Shown here in pieces: positions 11,001-25,129 of a stretch of DNA of 64,000 bases. The notes under the pieces are model-generated. The model did no database searches. It was not told where the DNA came from and was given only the letters and a program-made list of their open reading frames with translations. The stretch is from Phylloscopus collybita (lineage: Eukaryota; Chordata; Aves; Passeriformes; Phylloscopidae), in the NCBI GenBank assembly GCA_027886175.1, contig JAJNNQ010000006.1:14599001-14663000 (forward strand), given 5' to 3'. Both the position numbers and the translations under genes were made by a program. How positions within the stretch are numbered: the first letter of the stretch is position 1; every line of letters starts with the position of its first letter.

Positions 11001-14000
11001 TCATCCGTGTGTTTCTGCTGCTGTGTTCTGTCCAATGAACCCCTTCCACTAAACATGGAATTTTTGTCTGGCCGTGAACAGTCAAACTGAGTTTGCCTGC
11101 CTGTTGTGGAAAAACAGGACAGGGGGGAAATGGCAAGAAGCAACAGCACAGGCTGGGACTTGTAACCAGGCCAACCAACACAGTTATAGATGAAAAAGGA
11201 AATAGCAATCACAGTAAAGACACTGCAGCTGTATAATGCCAGTTTTTCTGGCATTATTATTAGTTATTTTATTTAGGGGGACAAGTCCTAAAAAGAAATA
11301 TTCTGGTATTGTGGTTTTATCCAGTTCTGTAAGACCTTAAGATCAAGACCAAGGCTCATGAAACATTAATTAGCTTGATTCTTAGAGCAAACATAAGAAT
11401 ATTATGGAATGCTCCAGGTCCACCCATTTCTCTATGGCATTTATCTTTAATAATATAAACATTCAGAATATACCAACATCAATTTGTCATGGCAAAGTCT
11501 TTGCACACAGTTTTCAGTTTTCTGTTAGCAAAGATGGAAGGCATATATTAAGTTTCTTTTAGCCCTTAAACTTATATAAATATGAAAGGTAAATGCCAAA
11601 GAAACATGTGCCTTCAAAATTCCTAAAATAGATAGGATAGCTATTACCCTTGCACAGCCTCCATGAATGCCAGCATTTAAGATGCATATTCATGCATGTA
11701 CTGTGGCTCGTGTAGTGAAGTGTGGAAAATATTTATATTCATTCTTGAAGAAATGACCTTAATAATTCATTTTGGACTCCACCTCTCCTGAATTACAGTT
11801 GCCTCACTTGTGGAGTATTTTCCATATCTTGGAAAGACCCTAATAAATTCTAATACTTTCCTAAGTGTGGAAATAATTAGTAGTTTATGATGTCACAGAT
11901 TTGCAAACTTTTTTCATAGTTGTGGTTGCAAGAAGCACATATTTCCTTTCTGTTCCCTTATGTTTAGCTGTGCTTTAAATTTCTTTCAGTGATAATTAGG
12001 GCTTTTTTAGAAAGATGCAGCATTTGTTTCAGATGTGCTTGGAGCTAACTGGAAAACTTGTATGAAAAAAGACTATATCCATGAGATATCAGTGATAAGA
12101 AGCACAAATAGTTTTATTTTAAGGACTGATATATATTGTATTTCAAGGTATTATTTTAAAGATGACTTTTCTAATTTACTTGGCACGGCTCATGTTTGAT
12201 ATGACCTGGTAGAGCCAATATCAGACCATCATGCTAAGGTTTTACAGAGATTATTAAAACATGTTTTTATTCCTAAACACCTTTGCATATTACTTGAACA
12301 AATTAAAAAAAATACCTAACAGTTATTAAAATGTGAGGATTTCACCCAAAGAGTGAGGATTCTAGGGTGAGAATTGAACCCAAATGTAAGACTGAACCAT
12401 GTTGACCTTCACTTGGAATGACATTCAGAGGAATTAAGCAGTTTTAGATGCTTTTGTTTTAGATGGTTTTGGTTCAAGTGCAGGCTGGATCTGAACAATT
12501 AGGCCTCTCTCCAGCAGTGATTCCAATGTATGTACAGATGGGTGTAAGTGAAAACTTACTAAGAAAGCTTAGGGCAGAGAGGGAAAAAGATTAGGAACAA
12601 GTGTCATGGGATAAAGGAATTCACCAGAAGAGTAAAGACTGTATTCTGACTTGGTCAATATATGTGGTACTAACTGGATCAAAAAGGCAACCTTCTGCTC
12701 ATATCTAGTCTGATTCTCATCTTTTTTTCACATCTAGAACTTACTAAAAGTCAACTGCAGATGAGAGGGCTTCAGCACACAGTGTGTCACCTTTTTAGCA
12801 TTCCAGAAAGTGGTTATTTAGCAAAAGAATTTGCTGTCTGCTTTGCACACTTTTGCACATGAATTAGTCTTTCAAGTGCCTAAACACTTCCTAAAATTTA
12901 AACAGATGGAAGCTTACTAAGCAGTTTCAGGAATGTCATAAGTCATATACATATATACTAAACTAAATCTTCTGTATATTTGTTTCCTTTTTGATTCATT
13001 CTCATGGTGTATGAATTTGTAGGTTTGTATTTGTCTTTCTCTTCTTGCATTACTCATTCTCTTCCCTTTCTCTCCCCAGTTGTCTGTTTTGTTCCTTGTA
13101 TTTCTTTATCTTTTTTTTAGGGGGGTGGGAGGGCATTGTTTGTTTGTGTGTTTTGTTTGTTTTTGGGTTTTTTTCCCCCCAAAGAAGATGAAGTACCAGC
13201 TTTTTAGACAGTGGTCAATAAAAACAGAGGTAGCAGCCATTCTAAAATTGTCCACATGGTTCAATAATGGAATAGCACTGGATTAAAAAATTAAATAAAT
13301 AAATAGAAACATTAGGAAAATATGAAAGGATACATGTAACATACAGGCTACTAAACAAAGACCATCTTGTGCAGAGTGTAAAGAAAACATAATGACTACA
13401 ACCTGCCCTAGGGTTTGAAAACAATTTACTGAGAAGTCTTTTACAGTGGCTAGCTTTGGAGCCATTTCTAATTAGGTAGCAGGTAATTCAAAATCTGTTT
13501 AAGTATGTTCAATAAATTTCCTTCAGAGTTTCAGTGTTATAAATCTGTCATGATGATTTTTTGAATCTTCAGGTATTAACAGATCCTAATCTCAGAGCTA
13601 CAACACAGTCATATTTCATGACAGCATGTTTCAAAATGAATACATTTCCATAAGAAAAGTCCCAAGCTAAACTGGAGCTGAGAGATGTGAACAGAGTAAA
13701 ATATTTTGGGAGTGATTCACTCCTTGCAATTATAATACTGTCTTTGTGTTTTGATAGTAAAATATAAAAAATGCCAGAAAACTTTGATTTTAAATATTCT
13801 TTTTGATTTTCAGTGAGGAAAGTGTAAATCTTCTCAAAGTATCTAACTCTATTACCGCTTTTCATTTCTAGACTTCAGTCTGCTGCAGTCTGGAAAAGAC
13901 CTACAAAATTATTTGGTCTGTTTGCATCTCAATGCAAATTTAGGAAAAATGCATCCCAAATGTTATGCATTTTCCTCTAGATAAGATTTGGCTAGATATG

Positions 14001-17000
14001 CATAGAGCACCTGAACACCACTCTGTCCTACTCATTTTCCAGGGTGAGGGGATGAGAGATCTTGGATGACATAGGTAGTGCAGTGTGTGTCTGAGATTGT
14101 CACAGACAAGCAAGAATGACTTTGGGGAGCCAGCTCAAGTCTGGCAGGACTTTTGAGCTCAGTGCCCAAAACCAGGCAAGCATGTACTGGGATAACCTTG
14201 GAAGCAATGAATCTTTGTTCATGTGCCATGTCACCACAGCAGAGTATTTGTCTGCAAAATGGATGCAATGCCCATAAGCAATGGACAGTCAACTGTACCT
14301 GCTGGCCTCTTTCAGTGGAAGTTTTCTATGTACCATGGAGGCAGCTGAGTGTGGAATGGAAGCTGTTTGAAAAACAGATGATGAAGAAACTTGTAAATAG
14401 GGCAGGCAGACTGAAAATACTATGCAAAGACAAAAGAAGGAGAAGGAAACAGCAAATTATTTAACCAAGGAGTACTTCCAGGTTGGGAGAGAAGGGAATT
14501 TACAGCCTTGGAAAAGACAAAAAGAAGAATTGAAAACAAGATGTAGATAGATCTGTTCAGAGCCTTAAAGGATAATGAGCACATAAGGCACATAATTTAA
14601 ATGTAAAAGAGAGAACAAAATGTTGTTGCCTAAGTCCTGTTAGCACTGACTTGTTGGTAATGCTTGTACTTCTGACTTTTTTGCTTTTAAAGACAGTTAG
14701 AATGTTAATGTGACAGTGCTGCCTCCTCTATGGCCTGCTTCTACTAGAAATGCATCAGTTCTTATAAGTGAGTTCTGAATTGCCAAGGGTCCACGAGATT
14801 TATATCTCTAGTTCTATCCTTCATTGGTGAATAATGTTTGTCAGTTATTCCTACTGAATTAAGAAGAATAAAAAAATCAACAATTTTATGTATTATTCAA
14901 TTAAAGTAACTTAAAAAATTAAAAAATATAAAAAGGAAATACACTTTGTGTTTTCAAAAGAGAACATTTAGAGAATTGTGCTTTGCAAAATGGATTGCAT
15001 GTTGACAGACAGCAATGTGTTTTTCAGACAGTCTTTTTCATCTTTTCTTCTGTGTCTCTTATCCCAAGAATGGAGTACAATCTGTGTGTTTCTTATATGG
15101 GTAAGCTCAAAAAATTCCTCCTAAAACTGCTTCTAGATAATTCTGAAAATAAAAAAGATAATTCTGAGAATAATATAATGAGATTACAAAGAAAGAAAAA
15201 AGAACAGTGAGTGTCTAAACAGATGGCAGCTGTTTCTCTCATACCTTCCAGGGCTATATTGTCAGACACATCTGAATGGGAGCAGCTGTGCTGCTGCTAT
15301 CAACATCCGATCTGATGCTGTCTGTCCTTATGAATTTATGTGGTGATTTTGGCCTCCCTGAAGAGAAAATTCTTCTTTGTGTATTTTGGTATTGTGAGCA
15401 ATAGTGGACTCAGCTTTCTTTCTCTGAATATTCTTCACATCTATAAGCTCTTCAAGCCCATCACACAGTTTCAGTTCCCACTTCCTCCATCTGATTTTGT
15501 CCCTCATCTCTTCACCTGTCTCATATGAGGAGATGGTGCACATATCAAGTTCCCTATCTCAAGGCTGGAAGCAGCGACAGGGTGTCCATCATTTTCTTGG
15601 ATTGCAGCATACTGAAGCTAAAGAAATGTCCCAAAATGAGACTCAGATCTTGATTCAGTTACCTGCACATGCAGTTCCAGTGCCATTTGAATTCTATGAT
15701 ATTTGACCTGGCCTCCAGCTACTCTGCGGAAGACTCAGGTTTCCCACTCACACTGTACCAGGTCTATGAGCTTCATTTCAAAATCTAAAATACATGAGAA
15801 TGATTCAAATGCTACCAAGAACTGAAGTGTGCCTGAGTCAAATCTCTAGTATAACATCTGGTGTGTAGTTAAGGCATATCTGTGCCAGATGGTTTCCATT
15901 TTTTAGCTTTTTTTCTTTGGCCTAACGTGTAGTGTATGGTAGAAGACACTTGTGCTTTGTTCACTAACCTGGTAAAGGATTGGCTAGTGCCTCCTCTATA
16001 GCCTTTGTCAAAAAGAAATTCTATTAAGTGAGAAAAGTTAATGTTTAAGAGGAGGCTCTGGAAATCTAGGATTCCTGAAATGTTTCAGAGCTATAGGTAC
16101 TGCATTGTAGAGTCACCTGGAAAGGAAGAAACATGGTCTGATACTCTTGAAACACAGAAAGAAACTAAAACTCACTGTTTGAGTGAAAGGCTTCATCACT
16201 TCAGTTTTACAATTATCATTATCATCCTTAGCATCTTTTGCTGAAAAGAATGAGGCCCTAGCAGCTCTTTCAAGGAATGCTTTCAGATAATTACACTCAG
16301 AAATTAATTTTGAGTAAAAATTATTTTTGTAAATAATTTTGAGTAAAACCTGCAATGAAGATTGGCCTAGGTTTTGGAGAGTGGATGTGCTATTTAAATA
16401 ATACTTTGAGTTTCACATTCCCATTGTCTGATTTCATACAGCTCCTTGACTGGAAGACAGAATTTCCTGTTATAATGCTTGAATGTCTCAAGGGAAACTT
16501 TAATGGGTTCTGAATTCTGTTCTGAAATTGTCCACCAGAATGACAAATGCAGAACATGAAAAGTCCATTTAAGAGGGTATTTTTGTCTCTGGACCCTTCA
16601 TAATTACCCTTGTTATGCATCACAAGCAGAATCTCAATAACTGAATCAGAATGATAATGGGAAAAAAATACTGACAGAAAAGAATTCTACTGGAAGCATC
16701 TAATTGAGATAATTGTTTTGAAGCATTTGAAGAAGGATGTATCTATAAAAAAATTAAATTTGTTAACATTAGAGATAGAATTATAAATGAATTGTCTTTG
16801 GAAGCCCTTTAAAATATAATTGAATATGAGAATAATAAACTGTACAAGTCAAAACATTTTATTTATGGTAGCTGAGCTTGAAAGCGGTTCATTTAAATTT
16901 TACTACAGATTGTACTGTGAGTTGGAATCCATATCTCCTTATCACTGTCTGAATGACTACAATAGTCATTTGCAAAAGTATGGCTGTAATAACAGGATAG

Positions 17001-17451
17001 TAAATGATGTCACCTCACGGAATAGAATCTGTTGGCAAAATTGAGATCTCTTGGGGTCATGTTTCAATCCCATGAAAACCTTTGATTTTGAAGAGCTCTA
17101 CCTACAGGTTGAAATGGCACCTGAGTCATGACCAAAACATCAGTGGAGAGGGAATCAGGAGGTGCTCTGCTAGGTCTTTCACTCTGGACAATTAAGAGAT
17201 TTGCCTCCTAGGCACAGCACACCATACTTGTGCCTTGGTGTAGGCTTCATCACTGCCAACAAGTGAATACCAAGGGCACAGTGAGGTAGTTAAGACACAA
17301 ACTTAAAATGTTTGAGAATGACAGAGTATGACCTTGAGGCAGCATTCTCACAAATTTTAAGAAAAGTTGCCTAGATGGTTATTGTCAGCTCCATTTGGAG
17401 GGGGGAAGACTATCCCAATGAAAATTAAGTATAAATTGAAATGTTTTAATA
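8029..17451. other. AT-rich unique sequence, no gene seen
   Basis: This is a long stretch without a recognisable gene or repeat family. G/T-rich low-complexity patches occur at about 8877-8940 and 13085-13180. The stretch at about 9690-9900 contains several homeodomain-type TAATTAC motifs and moderately complex sequence, which could be a conserved non-coding element, but nothing in the sequence alone proves this. A 16.3-kb patch repeats 'aattttgagtaaaa'. Open frames do not exceed about 103 codons and resemble no family I know. Confidence 0.5.
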
Positions 17452-17510
17452 GCACCATAGCACAGGAAGGAACTTACTGGGTCATAGAGACTGATCTCAG
17501 TAGGTATCTC
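17452..17510 (-). mobile_element. Possible ancient CR1-like 3' end
   Basis: The plus strand reads 'catagcacaggaaggaac' and then 'ttactgggtcatagagac'. This recalls the reverse complement of older amniote CR1 3' ends (a 'GGAAGGGACCT..GGTCATCTAGTCC' pattern). The match is short and interrupted, no long CR1 context follows, and chance resemblance is quite possible. Confidence 0.25.
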
Positions 17511-18235
17511 ATCCTAAACAAAAACCTAAATTAATTTATGCTAGATGCGACCTGTGTACATCAACAAATTCAAGCTCAAGCAGCAATGCCGTCTTGAAAA
17601 TTAAATCTATTTAGGAACACATCTTGATTACACTTAGTCAACCTTGCTCTCAAAATTCTTCAGGACCTATATGAGCCAAAGATGATCTTGAACATTTGGG
17701 TAAAGTTCAGAGATCCTTTGGCTTAGATATGACTAAAGATCTAATTCCAAAATGATTCTATCTGTGACCGTATTTACTGTCTCACTGTGTCAGAATTCTC
17801 TTTTGTTTCATCTTTATCTCTATATTATCCTTTATTTATATGTGGAGAGCAACCATACCCCTGCTCAGTTTTTATATTTCTACATTAAACAAACATTGCT
17901 CATTTTAGTGTCTTTTCATACAATAAGATCTACCTCCCTGATCATTTCCCCCCAGATCTCCACCCTTCTCTGCAACTTTTTTTTTCTTTTTTTTTTTGTT
18001 TGTTTAAATTCCTCTCTATTGTACACAGTTTTTCATAATTCCTTTTACTACATTCTCCAACAGTGGTCTTTATATCTCATTAGAAGGGAAAAGTCCATCA
18101 TGGAATCCTAAGAATACGTGTAATTTTTTGCTGTTGTTTGTGCAAGTCAACCATTTAATCTGAAAATTGCCAGCCAGCTCTAAACTTTGGCACTTTCTGT
18201 ATTAATTAAACAACACTGCTGGAACAAAAATAACC

Positions 18236-18266
18236 AATCAACAACAACAACAACAACAACAACAAA
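18236..18266 (+). repeat. (CAA)n microsatellite
   Basis: About ten head-to-tail CAA/ACA triplets, followed by A/C-rich sequence (ccaacccaaaaacaaaaccc). Confidence 0.9.
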
Positions 18267-18529
18267 CCAACCCAAAAACAAAACCCTGCATATTTTACTT
18301 TTCATTGGAGACTGTAAACATTAGTGTTGGGTGAAAAAAAAGAAATCTGATTGTACTTCTGGCATGGAAAAAATGTGTTTTCCTAAAAATGTTTTGAAAG
18401 TCTAAGTGGATGGTCAGAGTAAGAGTGTTACACCCCCACTTTAAGCAGTTTCAAGCCTGGAAGACACAAGGGAATGATCAGCTGTAGTCATTCTCAGCTA
18501 AATTACAAATTCCCTGTGATGAAAATTAC

Positions 18530-18604
18530 CTAATCTATGTCTGATATTCCCTCCATGTAGTAGAGAATTTCAATCTCCTGTTCTGTATACGGTCTGTCTA
18601 GAAT
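18530..18604 (-). other. Weak candidate exon, 75 nt, one frame open for 24 codons
   Basis: Read on the minus strand, a strong acceptor (a T-rich tract ending 'ctttggtccttag') precedes the segment and a donor-like 'TTAG|GTAATT' follows it. Only one frame is open. It gives ILDRPYTEQEIEILYYMEG and then ISDID, ending in TAG exactly at the donor. The peptide is well mixed and acidic rather than low-complexity, unlike most chance frames here. The terminal TAG means it could be a last coding exon, a poison exon, a decayed exon or chance. I do not recognise the peptide and assign no function. Confidence 0.2.
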
Positions 18605-19694
18605 CTAAGGACCAAAGAACAAGAAAAAATTATTAAACAGATGACAATAATTTAGGTCTATAAAGTCATAGACGAGAGTAAAGGTTAACCAATATGCTGT
18701 TGGAGATGCTAATGCTTCCCTTTTAACATATGGCCAAAGAGTATTAATTTTAAAGGCGTTGTTATCTTTGTCATATTATCCTACTTATACCTTGCAATAA
18801 AATATTGTAGATGTTTTAATATTGTCGGATGCCTTCTCAGCTATACTAAACTCCCATGAGAAGCAGTTTATGGACCAAAGGTTTTACACTTTCAAACTCA
18901 ACACTTCTACACATCCATGTGTTGGAGGTGTATTGATAAATACATATGAGAGACTATCTGATACCATTATCTGTGATATTATGTGACTGAAGTAGGTGAG
19001 CCAGCCTTTTCCCTTCAGCTTTGTCTTGAAGGTTAAGATGAAATGCTGGCATAAATGAATGCAATTTCACTTGGTTGTGCCCTCTTATGTTAGTTGTTAG
19101 TTTTGCTCTATGTGTTTATTGGCCAGTATGATTCTCTACTTCCCTTAATATGCAAACTCTCATATTCTTTCCTTTATGCTCCCAACCACATTTAAAGGCC
19201 AAAACCTTACAAGTCTTTCATTCATAGCTCAGCAGGAGTTTTGATTTATGATAAAATAAATCGAAGTTCTCTCATCAGGAGGGTAGAAACTTATGATAAA
19301 ATGATTCTTCCAGCCCTACTGATGCAAAGCCAAATACAGTACTTTTCAAATTTTAAATTGCATGTAGTACTTTTTAAAATTGACCCTCTCATTTTTCAAA
19401 TGTTACCTGTTTTTTCAGTTGTCTGTGGTAATAATTATTAAAGACTATTTAATATTCTCAACTTTAGAAATATTTCTTCATTAAAATTGATAGATTTTTT
19501 TAAATGCTGTAGAATCTACCTTTTACAAAAAAAGAATAGAAATTCTGTTCCCTTTTTAGTGAAAAAAAAATAATATTTCCAGATATGAATTGGAAAAGAA
19601 AAGTAAACATTTTACACCGTAGAGTAGCATCTAGTTAGTTTGACACAGGCAAATCAATATGAAGAAGCCAATGTAAACCTCCTGCCTTCTCCAG

Positions 19695-19753
19695 AAAAGA
19701 GACTGACCACATTTTGTCTCTGCTCCAAATCCAGGGATGGTGAGATTGGCTAG
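19695..19753 (+). other. Weak candidate exon, 59 nt, probably non-coding
   Basis: The acceptor-like 'cctcctgccttctccag' and the near-consensus donor 'GGCTAG|GTAAGT' bracket 59 bases. All three frames contain a stop, one of them only in the last codon. It lies 17 bases upstream of a short local duplication. If real, it is more likely an exon of a non-coding transcript. Confidence 0.12.
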
Positions 19754-19770
19754 GTAAGTTAACTAAATAT

Positions 19771-19828
19771 GCAATTTACTACTGAGCTTAGACCTTAGAG
19801 CAATTTACTACCCTAGCTTAGACCTTCA
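19771..19828 (+). repeat. 29-bp-period imperfect tandem duplication
   Basis: The blocks 'gcaatttactactgagctta' and 'gcaatttactaccctagctt', each followed by 'agacctt', occur 29 bases apart with few differences. This appears to be a local duplication. Confidence 0.7.
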
Positions 19829-22800
19829 AAAAAATACTAATGATATCACAAAGTCTCCTGTTCTCAGGATATAGAGGGATCTGTGATGCAGATCCTAATC
19901 ACTTTGTAATGCAGTGATTCTCTGTTATCAGGGGTCATCCATAACCGGTCCTCAAGCATATTAAAATTGCTCCTCTGAACATGTCCATGGTAAGAGTGTA
20001 ATACTGTAGCGGAATCATCTAGTTATTAATGAAAATGCCAGGCTGGAATTTTAAATTCTTTTCCCTTTGTGTGTAAATTCTCTTTGAGTATATGTGTATA
20101 TGTGAATGAGAAATCATGAGAAACATTATTATAATATTGGAGCAAACGGGTTTAGGTGCCTATGGCAGACTATAAAGTGTGTTTGCACAGGAAGATATGC
20201 CAAAAAGGTCCACAGCCTGTGCTTCAGTATTTTCTCAGAAAAAAATATAAAAATATCTTGGCTCAGCATGGTGAAACTGAAATACATTGGCCTAGTGAAA
20301 TGTGCAGCTGAAGAAATTGTACCAGGACTGTGTAAAACAGAGGAGGAGAGAAGCAAATGAATTTGCTTCTTTTCTACACACTTCTGTTGGGCCTTTTTCT
20401 GTCATTTTTCACTAAGGCAAATAAGAGCAGTTTTTTACCAATTATTTGGACAATACTGTATTTTGAGTTACGCTAGAGGTATTTGTTGTTTACATCTCTT
20501 TGGGTCAGTGTATCTCCTTAAATCCTCTTTGTTAAGATACAGATAAATTTAGATGGGATATCTTGCTCAAATCTAGTTTCTCTTTACAGTTTTTAAGGAC
20601 AGACTGGCAGCTTCAGACAGGTGTTTATCCTGAGCATTATAGGTGTCTGTCTCAAGGCAGTAAGAGCCTCTCTCTTGGAGGACTCCTCTTTTGAAAGCAC
20701 CTGTTTTTCAGCAGGTATCAGGGCCCACAGAGCTAACTTCAACCACTGGCTAGGTTTTCATGACCAAAACAGAGGGGAGGTGCCCTACCTTGCCTTAGGT
20801 GTAAACACAGACCAAGCCTTCTGCAAAATTACAAATGTCACGAGTTGGTCATAACTGCTGAGTGTTGGAAAGGTCATTTGCAGTCTTGAACACTGCTATT
20901 TGGAATCACCCCAGAGAAGGAGAGTGAGCTATGAACCTGAACACAAACAATTAGGTGTAAATTCAGCAGCTTGTACAGGCCCACTCATCTCTCTGTGAAT
21001 AAGTGGTACCAATATACTAAAGAGGAAGATATAGTAGAGCTGGGAATACTCACTTCTTGACATATTGTTAGCATGAAATGAAAAATCTGGGTGCACAGGA
21101 TGGAATGCTTCAGGGACTGACTTATAGCCCCATACAGTCCCTAGTAAGTTTCTCTCATTGCATGAGCTGCCATGAAGATAAAGATTCAGCATGGGCCAGA
21201 CTAACTGGTCATCCGTTGTTTTGAGAGAGTTATCTTTTTAGAAAGATACCAGTCACAGCTTTCATACATCAAGGATATAAATGATGGTTCCAACTGGAAA
21301 ATCAAAGCCAATATATCGTTTTAGTGAGGGATCATAGAATGAAATCTAAGGAACTCCTAATTTTTTTAGCTTTTTTCCCTGTAGTGTTAAGGATTGAATT
21401 TAATGATCCATATCTGAAGGACATGCTTGAGGCTGACGAGGTCAGAACTGATTTTACATGTGGTACACAGATTTGAAATTACTCTCCTTAACCATGGAAT
21501 GAATGATCTATTCAACTTCCCTCAGCAGCAAGGGTCAATGAGTAGTAGCAGATTTTCCTGCTGTTCAGGTATAATTACAGAATTACACAGGTGGCATTCA
21601 GTCATTCTCTAATTTCATAAAACAAAAATTCTTCATGTTGTCCCAAAGTTAAATGTTTTCTTTCTTTATAATTCTTCTTGGAAACAAAGCAAAAAATAGC
21701 CAAAGCAAAACTAAGCATTTTCTTTGTCTGAGGAGAATGCCTTGCATTTTGTGCTGTTTTGCCTACAGTAAAATTTTTATGCAGAAAAAAAAACACCACA
21801 CCCTCCAAAATCCAACTTTACAAAGACAAACCTGTTGTGTTTGTTGTAAGCTATTTATATGTATATGAACATGTGCCCACAGATTTGCCCACATATAACT
21901 ATAAAGGGCTCTAAACTCCTTCTTTTATTCTTAAATGCATATTCAAAATATTTGCTTCATCACAAACTTGTCCTTTGATGCGCTAGAGCCACACCAGAGA
22001 TGTTAAGATTTTTAGGAAAAAAAAAATCACATTCTATTTCCTTTTTTCTACTTATATCACAGAATTGATTTTCAAAATTTTAGCCTGTCTCAATACATTT
22101 GCAAATAGTGAACTTGATCTTAAAACTGCACATCAACTACTTGCACTCTCTTCTTTCTACAATGAGGGTAAGAAATGTTTATGCCAAAAATTTCGAGAGC
22201 TTTGAGTTTATTGAACAAAATATGTAATTGTTCTGAGTACATGTAGTGCTTGAGGTAAGTATAGGATGACTAACCTATTTTTCTAAATTGTTCATTTGTT
22301 GTGAAATATAAAAAGACAATTTCTCATTTCACCTGGAAATATATTGGTCTTTTTTCCCTGAGGCAAGAGTGATTTTCTACAGAAAGGAATTTTTTGTCAA
22401 TGAAAGCATCTTAGAAATGTACACAGAATATGATAGCTATATATTGTTAATTTAATTCCTTCCACTTCTTTGTACAACTACTGTATAAACTCTATGTGCA
22501 TAATCTTGAATTTATTCTGTCCTGAGTTTCAGCACTGTTCATGGCTTACCCTCAAATCTTGAGTAGATTTTTAGAAGTGTAAGTCATAAGTACATATGTC
22601 CTGACATATGCTCTGGCCATGCCTGAAGGACAATGAAGTTCCTAGAAAATTGATGAACTGGCAGGTTTGCACAATGTCGTGTGGAGATGTATGCTCAGAT
22701 CCTAAAAGGAATGTATCAGTGTTAATTCCATTTTGTAGCTGAGCTAGTAACCATGTCTCTCAACAGCACCAATTAATGTAGCCTCAGTACCGTGTTGATG

Positions 22801-25129
22801 ATATTTTCTTCCAGTAACAAAATTAGATAAATGGGTGATAATTTTTAGATTTTCAAGCCACATTCCATTGCTATTAGTCAAAGCCTACTAAACTGCAACC
22901 TAGATAAATCTATATCTTATAACAATAAGGCAGAGATGCTACTAAACAAATCACTTTGCATTTTTAGAGCCAGCTAGCTCTGCAATTTTGGGCAAGTCCG
23001 CCTGCAATCTGCAACACTGCAGTAAAACCCTGAACTTGTTTTGGGCCATAGCAGAACTGGGTAGACAGTAAAAATGAAATGAGACAGCAATGCTTTTATA
23101 ATTCTATTCTTAAGCTGAACTTTATGAGTCTTCTTCATGAACAGATGAAAGTAAAGCTAAAATAAAAAAGCAAGATAGGAATAAAAACTGGGGTGTTTTT
23201 TTCTAACTGATCCAAAGAACAAATGTAGGGAGTTACTGCAGAGAGCTGCAGCCAATGAATATTTTTTAGAGAGGTCTGCCAATAATTTGCAAAGCACAAG
23301 TGAGAGAACAAAACCAAGCAAATTAATTCCAAGTTGCTTTCTGCTTTTTCATTTAAAGAGGTAATTAAGGATCTTTTTACAATTCAGAGTAGATTGAAGA
23401 CTGTTCAAACTTTGACTGGTTAGGGTTCCTGAGAGACTGTTTTGCCCTTCTGGGGCAAAGTGTGTGATGGCCACCTCTCTGACATCCTGTGACCAGGGAT
23501 GCACACAGCAGCACAGGGTGTTACCACAAAAGGTCCCTTCAGTTCTGTACAAGGAAAGTAGAAACTGCTCAGAAAACATTGCTTTTGGCCAAAACATTTA
23601 AAGTTAGGCTGGCCTATGAAGATATCTCCCTGAAGAAGGAACACTTATCTTCCTATTTGAGGCAATTTAGACAAATAATGTGTTGCGAGAGTGGTGCAAA
23701 CAGGGCCTTAGCCTAGGGTATATAAATGTACTAACCACACATAACTGAAACAGATAGTTCTTCCTTCCTCTGTGTAATGAAAAGTTGAAGGTCTGCCAAA
23801 GAAAAGTTGAATTGCCAGAAATTCTGTCAATGTGAAGGCATCTTTCCGCCTGTAAATCAACTACACATTTAAATTACTTCCTTTCATAATCTATTAAAAT
23901 GGTTTTGGCACAGTTGTTCTTTGTGCAATGTTTATTGCATAATTTAATTTCATTCTTGGTCAACAGTTTTTATTATGAAGTCTCAAATGCTGTTGAAGGG
24001 GAGCATGCATCTTATGCTGTGCAATGTTACAAAAATGATACAAGTAAATATAAATATGTTTTAAAAGTAGAATAGAGAGTATTTTTCTGACTATTTAATC
24101 CACTAGATTTGTCAGCCATAAGGACATGATTGGAACAAGCCTGTTTTCATGCAGAATGAACTACTTTCTAAATTATCTGTTGATAGTAAGGGTGTGCATG
24201 AAATTCACTTATCAGTATTTCAAACTATATGAACCTGCAGTTCATCAGGAAATGGTGGCTTTAAGTCCAAAACTGCTGAAACACTGATTCTGAATTCATA
24301 AAATGTCCTAGAAGCAATCAAAAGCAGTAAGACTTCTGTTGCTAGGCTAAAGACAAGCTGTATGAATAGAATGGAAGTTATAAAACATTGTGGGACTGTT
24401 AAATTCAGGATTTGGAAGGAAGAAACTGTTTGCAAAATCCATAAAATGTTTTTGGCAAAATATCTATTGCACATTACATGAAGCTCAAGCCAGCCAAAAA
24501 AACACTAAATCATTAAGAGTCCAGGTTACTTTTCAGTATAATTAAAAGGGCACTGTAAACAAGAATTGCCCCTTCCTCCACACCTTGCTCCACACCTTTT
24601 AATTTAAGATGTGATAGAAGGAAAAAATGGCTTGATACATTTTAAGTAATGCTTATAATACACTGCACACAACAATCCCTGAAAAGTAAGGAAATTCCCA
24701 AAATGAAGTAAAATGAAGGTTGCTGGGCTCTCAGGCCCTGTAAAATTTTTGACTCTATCTGCATCACTTGTACAGGTAGGGAAATGAAAAGTTCAACTTA
24801 CCCTTCTAAAAATGAAAAAAAGCAAACCTATTAACTACTATTACAATTCAGTATTTGCTAGGTTTTGGGAGTTATCAATGGACACTGCTTTTCATCCTGC
24901 TGATATCCTCATACCCTTACTGATTGATGCCAGGGGTGGTTCCTCCCCAGATGCAATACTTTTCCTCTACTTAAAGTGTGCCATAATTAACAGATAAGAA
25001 AAATTATTTATATGTTTGGGTTCCATTCACTGTCCTGATTACAGCTATCTTGAAATGTGGAGGAATAGGAGTAAATTAACAGATCGTCACTATTGAGGAA
25101 TGTTACAAGTGTCCATTGTTTCCAGCAGC

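Noticed and set aside
15058..15100. Plus-strand microexon after a long pyrimidine tract, donor GTAAGC
   Set aside because: Only about 32 nt, no partner exons and no recognisable peptide.
24797..24810. Minus-strand 4-nt microexon between a T-rich acceptor and GTAAGT
   Set aside because: Acceptor and donor motifs overlap by chance in AT-rich DNA; a 4-nt exon without other support is not credible.
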